DNA from: Myxococcales bacterium
GTDB lineage: Bacteria > Myxococcota > Polyangia > HGW-17 > SLPX01
DNA length: 10,051 bases
Direction: 5' to 3'
NCBI GenBank assembly: GCA_007131745.1
Contig: SLPX01000363.1
Span: forward strand, 1-10,051
Shown here piece after piece: positions 1-7,259 of the stretch (position 1 is the first letter of the stretch; every line of letters starts with the position of its first letter). A program made the position numbers and the translations under genes. Under the pieces are notes generated by a model, which worked only from the letters and a program-made list of their open reading frames with translations, made no database searches and had not been told where the DNA came from.

Positions 1-10
1 AAACAGGATT

Positions 11-1555
11 TCACGTTCTCGGGGAATGACCGCCACAACTGTCCAGGTCTGTTGCTATCTTCTGTAACGGGCTCGTTTCAAGCCCGGATCTTTGGGCCCT
101 GGAATAAAATCCGTGCTCTTGCAGAATCCGGAATTTCGGGAAAACATTTCCGGCAATGTCGTGAAGAAAAAAGCCGGGAAACATATCCGGGTTGCGGGAA
201 ATAAAATCGAACAGTTCCGGGTGAACTTCAGTGGTGGATATTTTGCCGGTGTGAATTACTTCGTGTCCGGTTCTCATGTATTCCGGAAGCAAGGTCGGGG
301 AGAACTCCATCTTCAGTTTTCCGCCGACCTCCTTGTAGATATCGGTCTGGGGAAGCATGCAAAACAAGGAGGGCAGAACTCGCGCTCCCATCAATCTGAA
401 AGAAATCATGAGAAAAAGTGTCTGAAGGAAATCATCCATGGTTTCGAACGGAAAACCCCAAATGAAAAAGCAGTCCACCCTTGGAAAAATCTTGACCGCC
501 TCGGACACGATCTCTATCGCTTGTTCGCGATCGAATCCTTTGCGGGTTTTTTGAAGAATACGGGAAGACCCGCTTTCAATGCCGTACCTGATTTCGATGC
601 ATCCGGCTTCAGCCATCGCCTCCATTGTCTCCCTGTCGGTCAAATCAACGCGGCCGAATGCCTTGAACCTTACTCCGAGGGCGCTCTTTTTAAGCGCTTT
701 ACAAAAATCGATGACCCGCTCCTTGGACGAAACAAAATATTCATCCTGGAACAAGAACAAATTCACACCCGCGCTCTCATGCAACATCGACATTTCCCGG
801 ATGATGTTTTGCGCACTGCGGACATAAGGGGTTCTTCCCCAAATGGGAGCGACACTGCAGAAAGTGCAAAGATATGGACATCCACGCGATGTGACCATCC
901 CGTATCCTTCGTAATTTTTCAAATCGATTCGTTCAAAAGCGGGAAACGGTATGGCGTCGAGATTCGTGATTCGTTGGGCCGGTGGAGTGGATATTATTTT
1001 TCCGTTTTGCCTGAAAAATATTCCAGGTACATCATTGAATGAAAACTCTCTGAATGAGAGGATGAAGTCTCCTTCTCTCTCTCTGTTCCTCTCCGTTCCG
1101 GATCCGGTGGATGTTTTCAAATGCTCTTGAAGCGCTCTGACAAGAGGAGGCAGGGATCTTTCACCCTCGCCGCGACCTACAATGTCAATCCACGGGAATC
1201 GTTTCAAAATCTCTTCTTCCACGGACATCGGGCCCACGCCGCCCAACAAAATGATTCGATCAGGATAGACAGCCTTGAGTTTCTTTGCCGCCAAAATGGT
1301 AAAAGGCAAAAGGTTGGCCATGCAGCTCAGCCCAATGATCGGAGCGGGATTCAAACAAAAATCCGCTATTTTATCCACGTCAAAGGGGTCCGGATCAACA
1401 CACGCCTGGTAGTCCCGGAAGTCCGTCGATATCCCGGCCTGTTCCAAAACAGATGTCAGGTAAAGCGGCCCCAACGGAATATGAAGTTCCTTTTCCACCG
1501 AATCCACATACCGAATCAGAAGCATGTTGAGATTAATGAGCGTGATATCGGCCAT
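11..1555 (-). CDS. B12-binding-type radical SAM protein
   Basis: This is a 514-residue protein of the cobalamin-binding-domain radical SAM class, which cleaves S-adenosylmethionine at a [4Fe-4S] cluster to start radical chemistry. Residues 1-145 look like the Rossmann-like B12-binding domain, with the IILLGGVGPMSVEEEIL and VGRGEGE segments typical of the class; I see no DxHxxG motif, so base-off cobalamin ligation is uncertain. A Ser/Thr/Arg/Glu-rich insert (about 146-162) precedes the radical SAM barrel. The cluster motif is C226-x3-C230-x2-C233, in RGCPYLCTFCS. The region around 325-330 (IEIRYGIESGS) fits the conserved barrel strand of the family. The ATG at 1555 has only a weak upstream purine stretch (GGGAA). 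It lies 52 bp downstream of a leader-like lipoprotein gene on the same strand, so that protein is a candidate substrate, although methyltransferase or other roles are possible. The family call is firm; the reaction is unknown. Confidence 0.93.
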   Translation of the reverse strand: MADITLINLNMLLIRYVDSVEKELHIPLGPLYLTSVLEQAGISTDFRDYQACVDPDPFDVDKIADFCLNPAPIIGLSCMANLLPFTILAAKKLKAVYPDRIILLGGVGPMSVEEEILKRFPWIDIVGRGEGERSLPPLVRALQEHLKTSTGSGTERNREREGDFILSFREFSFNDVPGIFFRQNGKIISTPPAQRITNLDAIPFPAFERIDLKNYEGYGMVTSRGCPYLCTFCSVAPIWGRTPYVRSAQNIIREMSMLHESAGVNLFLFQDEYFVSSKERVIDFCKALKKSALGVRFKAFGRVDLTDRETMEAMAEAGCIEIRYGIESGSSRILQKTRKGFDREQAIEIVSEAVKIFPRVDCFFIWGFPFETMDDFLQTLFLMISFRLMGARVLPSLFCMLPQTDIYKEVGGKLKMEFSPTLLPEYMRTGHEVIHTGKISTTEVHPELFDFISRNPDMFPGFFLHDIAGNVFPKFRILQEHGFYSRAQRSGLETSPLQKIATDLDSCGGHSPRT

Positions 1556-1607
1556 TATTTATTCCCGAAATTGCAGATCAGAAAATCCCATTTCGTCCCG
1601 AAAACTG

Positions 1608-2324
1608 TCAGCCGTCGAAGAAGTCCATGTATTCATCATCGCCTTGGTCGCCTCCCCCGTCCCATTCCTCGTCAAACCCTGCATCTTGGTTCACGCCCAA
1701 GCCGCCGTCTTGCAATCCGCCTTCTTCATCTTCCGCACCAGCGTCATCGCCCCCATCATCGCCTGCGCCATCGCCCGCGCCATCCGTATCCGCGTCCTCT
1801 TCGTACCACGGAACGTCCGGCATGATGCCGTCAGCCGAAAAGTGTTCGCCGATATCATGAATCACCCTGTCTCTTCTTGTTTCATTCACTGAACCGTCGC
1901 CCTCATCTTCAGTCCAATCATCACTGCATCCGGATGTCGCTGAGCCTGCGGCAAGAGTAACCATCGATGCCGCCACCTTTTTCATGAAACCTCGCCGGGT
2001 CCGATCCTGAACTGCAAGCCGGTCGATAATGCTTGCCATCGTGCCCTGGGGAAGGCTTTCCAAAACCATCGTCTCAACAGAGGTCAAGCGCAAACCTGCT
2101 CGTTCAATCGCGCCGGAGCGATCCTCCAGCAGTTTTTTCCTAAACGCCGGATTTTTGGCTGCAAGATACAACGCCCGCTCGATTCCCACTGGAATTTCGA
2201 CAAACTGATGAAGCCCCCGCTCCGGTTGTCCTCCCACAATGGTCTCACCAGGCGCATCTGCTTTAACGCCCGATGTTTTTTCATTACTGTTTTCCCCGCC
2301 GGTGAGTTTGATTCTTTTCGCCAT
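1608..2324 (-). CDS. Predicted Tat lipoprotein with leader-like N-terminal domain and acidic Gly/Asp-rich tail
   Basis: This is a 238-residue protein of unknown function. I start it at the ATG at 2324, because GGAGG lies 4 bases upstream; an in-frame GTG at 2342 would add six residues but would place that ribosome site inside the gene. Residues 40-105 form a helical domain (LAAKNPAFRKKLLEDR, then IERAGLRLTSVE) that resembles the leader regions of Nif11/LigA-like peptide precursors (Franean1_4349-type), by eye only. A Tat motif, TRRGFMKK, follows at 109-116, then a hydrophobic run and a possible lipobox ending at C133 (ATSGC). The mature part has almost no hydrophobic core, and from about 175 it is nearly all Asp, Glu, Gly and Ala, ending with a few aromatics. 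The radical SAM gene follows 52 bp downstream. Being a modified, exported precursor is an inference; a plain Tat lipoprotein is the alternative. Confidence 0.82.
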   Translation of the reverse strand: MAKRIKLTGGENSNEKTSGVKADAPGETIVGGQPERGLHQFVEIPVGIERALYLAAKNPAFRKKLLEDRSGAIERAGLRLTSVETMVLESLPQGTMASIIDRLAVQDRTRRGFMKKVAASMVTLAAGSATSGCSDDWTEDEGDGSVNETRRDRVIHDIGEHFSADGIMPDVPWYEEDADTDGAGDGAGDDGGDDAGAEDEEGGLQDGGLGVNQDAGFDEEWDGGGDQGDDEYMDFFDG

Positions 2325-2360
2325 GATGCCTCCAACGTCCACAATCCCAAAATATTATTA

Positions 2361-2389
2361 ATTTTAACTCTTCTCTCTTCCCCGAACAA
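2361..2389 (-). promoter_or_regulatory. Possible sigma70-like promoter of the lipoprotein/radical SAM pair
   Basis: On the minus strand, TTGTTC (2389-2384) and TAAAAT (2366-2361) are separated by 17 bases. The -10 matches the consensus at 5 of 6 positions and the -35 at only 3 of 6. It sits in an AT-rich stretch about 37 bases upstream of the chosen ATG, which is a sensible distance. If real, the lipoprotein and radical SAM genes can be transcribed separately from the pseudouridine synthase gene upstream. Confidence 0.33.
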
Positions 2390-2406
2390 CAAGAAAAAGG
2401 AGCACG

Positions 2407-2423
2407 CCATAAAGGCTTCATGG
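2407..2423 (-). terminator. Weak hairpin after the pseudouridine synthase gene
   Basis: Seven bases downstream of the pseudouridine synthase stop, the minus strand reads CCATGAAGCCTTTATGG, which can fold as a seven-pair stem (one G-U pair) with a three-base loop. A run of five T's follows, but eight bases later, further than in a standard intrinsic terminator. It could be a weak terminator or a protein-binding dyad. Confidence 0.25.
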
Positions 2424-2430
2424 TTTCCCT

Positions 2431-3033
2431 TTATTCTTCAATCGTAATCGGAACAAACGAATCCACTGTCTCTTGATCAAAGACGGCTTTGTAGAGGGCT
2501 TCGACTTCGCTCAGCTCCAGGCCGCGGCACCACCTGGGCTTCAGATCACCCAGGGACAGTGGACCTATCGACACACGTCTCAGTTTTACGATCTGAAAAC
2601 CGCTCCGCCGGCAAAGATGGCGGACCTGCCTGTGCTTTCCCTCGGTGATCACCACCTCGATCCATACCGACCTCTGTCGTTCGGCAACCCATGAAACCCG
2701 GGCCGGAGTTGTCAGTATTTCCCCGACAAAACCGTATTTCAACGGTAAAGTCATTTTCTCGAGTCGCGCATCCCCTGCCTCCACCTTGGGCCTGACCTTT
2801 ACGTGATAAACCTTTTCCACGGGTTTGGATGCTAATTCTCCTGAAAGCAGCGCTCTTTGAAGCCGGCCGTCGTCGGTGAAAAGCAGCAACCCCTCGGTGT
2901 TGTAATCGAGTCGCCCGATATGCGGCAGATCCGGAAAATGAGCCGGCACGTGATCATAGACCACCGGTCGTCCCCGGGGATCGGTCCGCCCGGTGATGCA
3001 CCCCCGGGGTTTGTTCAAGATAAAATACTTCAT
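2431..3033 (-). CDS. 23S/16S rRNA pseudouridine synthase, RsuA/RluE type without S4 domain
   Basis: The 200-residue product belongs to the RsuA/RluB/E/F family, which isomerises specific uridines in rRNA to pseudouridine. It opens with KYFILNKPRG, the usual first strand of the catalytic domain. It carries the signature IGRLDYNTEGLLL with D43 as the expected catalytic aspartate, and a C-terminal segment (EGKHRQVRHL, then VKLRRVSIGPLSLG) that fits the family. There is no N-terminal S4 RNA-binding domain, which points to a RluE-like member; the exact target uridine cannot be read from sequence. I chose the ATG at 3033 because the family domain begins there and AAGAAGG lies upstream. An open frame runs on to 3135, but those 34 residues do not look like family sequence. 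The gene is divergent from endonuclease IV. Confidence 0.93.
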   Translation of the reverse strand: MKYFILNKPRGCITGRTDPRGRPVVYDHVPAHFPDLPHIGRLDYNTEGLLLFTDDGRLQRALLSGELASKPVEKVYHVKVRPKVEAGDARLEKMTLPLKYGFVGEILTTPARVSWVAERQRSVWIEVVITEGKHRQVRHLCRRSGFQIVKLRRVSIGPLSLGDLKPRWCRGLELSEVEALYKAVFDQETVDSFVPITIEE

Positions 3034-3196
3034 GGTGCGCGCCTTCTTTAACCCGCAAATCAACCGCATGGACTCTCTCATCTTAACCGGATCCTCCGAT
3101 TTTCGGCAAACATGAACATGTATAGGTGGAGACAAAAGTCATGGTATATCCCAACAGATGGCCTTGATGTTTTTTACGGACGTTGAAAGTGAATAC
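3034..3196. promoter_or_regulatory. Divergent intergenic region between pseudouridine synthase and nfo
   Basis: These 163 bases must hold the start signals for both divergent genes. I found no convincing paired -35/-10 boxes on either strand. A short dyad, ACATG-AACATGT, lies near 3111-3121, and a TATATC box is at 3145-3150 without a partner. No small gene is evident. The region is assigned by gene orientation, not by a clear motif. Confidence 0.4.
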
Positions 3197-4126
3197 ATGA
3201 ACAAAGCGACCACCAAGTCTTCGCAAAAGAACGGGAAAAACGAAAAGCTCAAACATCTTTTAGGTTCTCACATGTCGATCGCGGGAGGGCTTGAACTCGC
3301 AATCGAGCGCATCATGGAACTCGAGGGTACTTCGCTCCAGATTTTCACCCGCAATCAAAGACAGTGGCGCATTCCCGAGTTGACACCCCAAACCATAACC
3401 GCGTTCAGGAATGCACTGCTTGACTGGGGGGATTACCCGATAGCGGTTCACGATTCGTACCTGGTCAACATGGCGTCTTTTGACCGGGAACTTGCCGGTC
3501 GTTCGATACATGCTTTTGGATGCGAGCTGGATCGTGTTGAAAAACTCTCGATTCCCTACCTGGTGACCCACCCCGGCTCGGCCGGCAAAGAAACAGAACA
3601 ATCAAGGGAAGAAGCAATCGAAAACTACACGAAAAATCTGGACAACGCGATCGCTTCATCAGGAACCGACAAGGTGAAAATTCTTCTGGAAAACACCTCC
3701 GGCGCGGGGTCTGTGCTCGGGTCCGCTTTCGAAGAACTGGCGACCATAATTCACTCCTCACGTTTCCCGGAAAGGCTGGGAGTTTGCTTTGACACCTGTC
3801 ACGCGTTTTCCGCGGGTTATGATTTGCGAAACGCCCAAACCTATCGCGAGACTTTTGAAAAATTCGACCGCGCGCTCGGGTTGGATCGGCTCTGTTTTTT
3901 TCACTTAAACGATTCAGCCCACCCATTGGGCTCCAAGAAAGACCGCCACGCTCACATCGGGGAAGGCATGATCGGAACAAGCGCGTTTCGTTTCATATTG
4001 TTCGACCCCCGTTTCAAAAAAATCGGCAAGATCATTGAAACACCCAAGGACAAGGACATGGTCTTCGACCGGAAAAACCTGGCCGTATTACGATCTCTTC
4101 GCGCTCCCCGGTCCACCCACTTTTAG
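3197..4126 (+). CDS. nfo: Endonuclease IV (AP endonuclease, family 2)
   Basis: This enzyme cuts the DNA backbone 5' to abasic sites and trims damaged 3' ends in base excision repair, using three zinc ions. All expected metal ligands of the family are present in order: H85 (VHDSYLVN), H125 (VTHPGS), E165 (LLENTSG), D199 and H202 (CFDTCHAF), H236 (FFHLNDS), D249 and H251 (DRHAHIGEG), and E281 (IIETPKD). Their spacing matches the E. coli enzyme once a roughly 18-residue N-terminal extension and a 4-residue insertion are allowed for. At 309 residues it is slightly longer than the usual 280-285; the extension is Lys/Asn/Ser-rich and without a domain. Starts at 3158 and 3197 are both possible; I prefer 3197, which has a weak purine-rich site (GAAAG) and leaves a less odd N-terminus. 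It appears to be a single-gene unit. Confidence 0.96.
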   Translation: MNKATTKSSQKNGKNEKLKHLLGSHMSIAGGLELAIERIMELEGTSLQIFTRNQRQWRIPELTPQTITAFRNALLDWGDYPIAVHDSYLVNMASFDRELAGRSIHAFGCELDRVEKLSIPYLVTHPGSAGKETEQSREEAIENYTKNLDNAIASSGTDKVKILLENTSGAGSVLGSAFEELATIIHSSRFPERLGVCFDTCHAFSAGYDLRNAQTYRETFEKFDRALGLDRLCFFHLNDSAHPLGSKKDRHAHIGEGMIGTSAFRFILFDPRFKKIGKIIETPKDKDMVFDRKNLAVLRSLRAPRSTHF

Positions 4127-4182
4127 ATCTCTGTCACGAAAACATGCACCGGCCGGCCTTTTCATAAAACTCGAAAGCAAAA

Positions 4183-4255
4183 CCTCATAAATACAGTGAA
4201 TGCTTTTTGAAAGAAGGTTTACATGTTTTTAAGTGTGTTCTATCCTTTTATGAGG
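4183..4255. repeat. Spaced inverted repeat around a promoter
   Basis: A perfect 9-base inverted pair, CCTCATAAA at 4183-4191 and TTTATGAGG at 4247-4255, has 55 bases between its arms. The right arm directly follows the predicted -10 box and covers the likely transcription start; the left arm lies upstream of the -35. Such spacing (64 bases centre to centre, close to six helical turns) could suit a looping repressor, or it could be chance in an AT-rich region. Confidence 0.3.
4218..4246 (+). promoter_or_regulatory. Predicted sigma70-like promoter of the Gly-rich lipoprotein run
   Basis: TTTACA (4218-4223) and TATCCT (4241-4246) are separated by exactly 17 bases, matching TTGACA and TATAAT at 5 and 4 of 6 positions. 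The predicted start near 4253 would leave about 40 bases of untranslated leader before the TTG start at 4293, which has AGGAAAAG just upstream. It is the best promoter-like signal in the window and would drive the plus-strand run to 8393. Confidence 0.45.
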
Positions 4256-4292
4256 CAGGTTTTGTACAACACGGCGACTCAGGAAAAGACCG

Positions 4293-5759
4293 TTGAAGAA
4301 AACTTTCTTTTTGTATTCAGCAATTGTTTTGGTGTCGGCACTCGTGTTTTCAGGGTGCGCTTTCGATCCTTCCGGAATCCGCGGCAAAGAACAAAACGGA
4401 GGCGGAGCCGATGCATCAGTAGACAGTGATGCAATTACGAGTGAAGAAGGAGGCGTTTTTCCGGACGCGTATGTACCTGATGGGTTTGTACCGGATGGGT
4501 ATGTGCCTGACGCGTATGTGCCTGACGCATACGTTCCTTTGTGCGATCCTGATGATTGCCCGCTGGGGTGCAATGCAATCCTGGATCGATGCAATCGTTT
4601 GAACCCTTCAAATTTCGATTCGGAAGGATTTTACGACTCTCTGACCGGTGGGATCGCTTCCGCCGCGGGTGAGACTATTACTGTTTACACCGACAGCGGT
4701 GAGATTAACGGCGCCTCGCAATACCGCGCTCAGGGTAATCCCGGGGCCGTTCAAAACGGGATTTACTGGAATATCGTTTCGCAGACAGCAGGCCACGAAA
4801 TAGCTGTTTTCGGATTCACGAATCTTGTTCTGGCTGAAAACTCCAGAATCGACATAGTCGGCAGACATCCTGCGGCCTTTTACGTGATCGGAAACGTAAC
4901 CCTGGGTCAAAACAGCCGGATCAATGCAACCGCTTCGGCAAGACACCCGGGCGCGGGCGGAGGCCGGGGCGGCGTGAACAACGGAGCGGACGGTGACACC
5001 TGCGGAAACAACAGTCACGGCAAAGGCGGCGACATGGCCGGTTCGGGCACCGATCAGTTAGAGGCGGGAGGAGGAGGAGGAGGCAATCGAGGTTCGGGTG
5101 GTGACGGAGGAGACGCAAGATACGCTGGTGTTTTTGCACCGGGCGGCGCAGGCGGCCATCCCGGGAACACGATTAACCTGGTGCCCCTTGCGGGCGGCTG
5201 CGGAGGAGGCGCGGGAGGCGGCCCGGATACCGCGGGAAACAACTGGGCGGGCGGAGACGGCGGTTACGGAGGAGGCGGAGGAGGCGCGGTTCAAATATCC
5301 GCGGGCGGAACAATTGTCATAAGCGTGGGAGCCGGCGTCAATGTAGCGGGCGCGGGTGGCCAAGGTGGATTATACGGCGCAGGAGGTGGAGGAGGAGGCG
5401 CAGGCGGATCAATTTTGCTTGAAGCAGCGATCATACAAAACGAAGGCCTCCTCGCTGCAAACGGAGGCGGAGGCGGCGCAGGGGGCGGAAGCACCGTCCA
5501 AGCCGCGGCGCAAAACGGACAAAACGGCGGGTTCGATGAGGGAAGAGCTGGTGGAGGCATTGGAGTAAACTGGGGAGGCAACGGCGGCGCGGGCGGAGGC
5601 GGATCTTTTATTGACGGGCAAGACGCTCCGGACGACGCCAATGCAGGCGGTGGAGGCGGAGGTGGCGGGAGGGTGCGCATGAATTACCTTTCCACGGTCC
5701 AGCCCGGCAATTCCTCCCCCCACAACCCGAGTGTCCATGAAGGTTTGAACTTCTGGTAG
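4293..5759 (+). CDS. Gly-rich surface lipoprotein with VPDAY repeat linker
   Basis: This 488-residue protein has a lipoprotein signal peptide (MKKTFFLYSA, hydrophobic core, then VFSGC with C22). The start is TTG, supported by AGGAAAAG upstream and by the signal peptide beginning exactly there. After the anchor come an acidic linker and five tandem five-residue units, PDA/GYV (residues 58-82), then a small Cys cluster (C84, C89, C93, C100) ending in RLNPSNF. Residues 110-215 contain beta-strand-like segments (LAENSRIDIVG, VTLGQNSRINA). From about 220 to 475 the protein is dominated by Gly with GGGGGAGG-type runs, broken by short hydrophobic strands such as GGSILLEAA, so a repetitive beta-structure is likely. 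Proteins of this style recur in Myxococcota and relatives, but no function is known to me. The next gene, a membrane protease, starts 31 bp later. No enzymatic motif is seen. Confidence 0.9.
   Translation: MKKTFFLYSAIVLVSALVFSGCAFDPSGIRGKEQNGGGADASVDSDAITSEEGGVFPDAYVPDGFVPDGYVPDAYVPDAYVPLCDPDDCPLGCNAILDRCNRLNPSNFDSEGFYDSLTGGIASAAGETITVYTDSGEINGASQYRAQGNPGAVQNGIYWNIVSQTAGHEIAVFGFTNLVLAENSRIDIVGRHPAAFYVIGNVTLGQNSRINATASARHPGAGGGRGGVNNGADGDTCGNNSHGKGGDMAGSGTDQLEAGGGGGGNRGSGGDGGDARYAGVFAPGGAGGHPGNTINLVPLAGGCGGGAGGGPDTAGNNWAGGDGGYGGGGGGAVQISAGGTIVISVGAGVNVAGAGGQGGLYGAGGGGGGAGGSILLEAAIIQNEGLLAANGGGGGAGGGSTVQAAAQNGQNGGFDEGRAGGGIGVNWGGNGGAGGGGSFIDGQDAPDDANAGGGGGGGGRVRMNYLSTVQPGNSSPHNPSVHEGLNFW
4461..4535 (+). 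repeat. Five-copy 15-bp in-frame tandem repeat
   Basis: Five 15-base units of the form ccKgaYgSgtWtgtR lie head to tail and encode PDAYV, PDGFV, PDGYV, PDAYV and PDAYV. Copies differ at wobble positions and at Ala/Gly and Tyr/Phe, so it is not freshly duplicated. Because units keep the frame, copy number could change the linker length without breaking the lipoprotein. Confidence 0.9.
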
Positions 5760-5790
5760 GGGGCAATCACCTTTATTGTTTCGGAGTCTC

Positions 5791-7233
5791 ATGAAACGTT
5801 GGCTGATGATTTCCGGATTCGTGATCTTCTTTTCATGCCAAGCGTTGTGCGCGCTTTTCTTTTTTGATCACGACTCGGCATGCGAGGAGTTTTCTTACAA
5901 GGAAAAAGCGGAAAAAGTTTTCAGGAGCGACCCCGAATCCTCTCAATCAACCAGCGATCATCCGCTTTTCACTTTGCAATTCGAAGCCGGCGAGTCGTCT
6001 CGAATAAATGCTTTTATCGGACTCAGCCCGGATTTCAATTGCCGGGAAAGCCGTTTGTCTTTTGAAATGATCCATTTGTTGCCCCAAGTCTTTGAAAAAC
6101 TGCATGTACAGTGGGTTAGGACGGACAAAGGCAAAGACCGCGGGGTGAAAGCGCAAAGCGCGGCGAACGCCCACATTGAAAACGAGCTTACTCGGCGGAT
6201 GGAAGAGTTCACTTACTACACTGAAAAACCGATCAAGCTCGGTGTTACGGCCCATCTGAAAACCCTTTCTGCTGAGCAGCCGTCACTGGAGTGCTGGTCT
6301 TTGAGGATTTTCGGTCGCAAGGCCATGACCATGAGAGCGCGCGATATCGTAGCGCTTGTCGGGTTACCCCTCGGCCTGGCCGTGCTTCTGGCGTCCATGT
6401 GGATGAACAGCGGAACCAAGGCAACAAGAACAAATGGAGAATCGGAAATCAAAGAAACTCTTCCCGAACGAAACGAGGGTTCCTCCATTTCAAAAGAACC
6501 ACCCGGCAAAGACGACCCCGTAGAGCAGCTCGACAAAGAGTTTCTTCTCAAACAGGCGCCGAATTGGAAATGGGCGGACGCTTTGGTTCCCCTGGCGCTG
6601 TGCGCATTAGCGTTCCCGGTTTTATTGGCACCGAACTTCACGGGTTGGTCGCTGAGCCGGGAACTGCAGCTGTTGCTGCACGTTCCATTGTTCACGGTTT
6701 TGGGACTCATCCCCGCTCTGATAGCCGCCCGAAGACGAACGCATGCTCCCTTGGAAGCGCTCGGCGGACACCGGGGCGGAGAGAGGGGGAACGAGGGAAG
6801 CCCGTTCAAACATGCCTTGTGGATCGTCGTCGCCGCGGCTCTCGGCTTCGCGCTTGCGTGCGCGTCGCGCACACTCCTGATAGAAACCCACCCCCATCCT
6901 TTGCCGACCTGCCGCTGGGGCATCAAAGGAATACTCGTACTTGCCATGATATCCAGCAACGGAGCGTTGTGGGAAGAATTGTTTTTTCGAGGCTTGATTT
7001 ACGAGGTCGTATCGTCAAAGACCGATGTTTTTACTGCGTCCCTTGTATCGGCACTAATTTTTGCCGTAGGTCACATTTCCGGCCGCACACCCTGGGCCTT
7101 CGGTTGGATAGTGGTCCTTGCGATAATCTTGACGCTCGTGCGTGTAAAAACAAAGTCCCTGATGGCGTGCATCACCTTGCACGCCGTCTACAACCTGTCG
7201 CTGCTTCTTTTCACAGCGACTCGCTTGTATTGA
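5791..7233 (+). CDS. CPBP (CAAX-type) membrane protease with large N-terminal extension
   Basis: The 480-residue product ends in a CPBP/Abi domain, a family of intramembrane metalloproteases. The key residues are visible: WEELFFR (E395, E396, R400), H428 in FAVGHIS, and H464 with N468 in TLHAVYN. About seven hydrophobic segments fall between 262 and 477, as expected. Unusually, the first half is not CPBP: a signal-like or membrane segment at 1-25, a soluble, probably extracytoplasmic region at 26-180, another membrane helix near 185-205, and a charged cytoplasmic-looking linker at 208-258. I do not recognise the 26-180 region; it may be a sensor or substrate-binding part. The start is the ATG at 5791 with GGAG five bases upstream; a TTG at 5776 would add five residues. 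The gene follows the Gly-rich lipoprotein by 31 bp, so joint expression is likely. Bacterial CPBP proteins process peptides or give self-immunity in some systems; the substrate here is unknown. Confidence 0.9.
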   Translation: MKRWLMISGFVIFFSCQALCALFFFDHDSACEEFSYKEKAEKVFRSDPESSQSTSDHPLFTLQFEAGESSRINAFIGLSPDFNCRESRLSFEMIHLLPQVFEKLHVQWVRTDKGKDRGVKAQSAANAHIENELTRRMEEFTYYTEKPIKLGVTAHLKTLSAEQPSLECWSLRIFGRKAMTMRARDIVALVGLPLGLAVLLASMWMNSGTKATRTNGESEIKETLPERNEGSSISKEPPGKDDPVEQLDKEFLLKQAPNWKWADALVPLALCALAFPVLLAPNFTGWSLSRELQLLLHVPLFTVLGLIPALIAARRRTHAPLEALGGHRGGERGNEGSPFKHALWIVVAAALGFALACASRTLLIETHPHPLPTCRWGIKGILVLAMISSNGALWEELFFRGLIYEVVSSKTDVFTASLVSALIFAVGHISGRTPWAFGWIVVLAIILTLVRVKTKSLMACITLHAVYNLSLLLFTATRLY

Positions 7234-7259
7234 TCGGTTCATCTTTTCGTGCAACGGAC

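Noticed and set aside
92..1042. 316-residue open frame on the plus strand
   Set aside because: It is antisense to the radical SAM gene, whose motifs are clear; its translation shows no domain, and no ribosome site was seen.
4149..4158. CCGGCCGGCC palindrome after nfo, followed by TTTT
   Set aside because: The self-complementary bases leave no room for a loop, so it is not a standard intrinsic terminator; probably chance.
4223..4429. 68-residue plus-strand frame starting before the lipoprotein
   Set aside because: It overlaps the lipoprotein signal peptide in another frame, lacks a clear ribosome site, and turns Arg-rich like a shadow.
5291..5680. Pro-rich minus-strand frame and other long antisense frames in the Gly-rich region
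   Set aside because: GGN codon runs read as NCC (Pro, Ala, Ser) on the other strand and rarely give stops, so long antisense frames are expected by composition.
6291..7259. Long plus-strand frame leading into the 46-residue gene
   Set aside because: This part overlaps the CPBP protease in another frame and has no domain; only the end after 7260 lies outside the protease gene and is kept.
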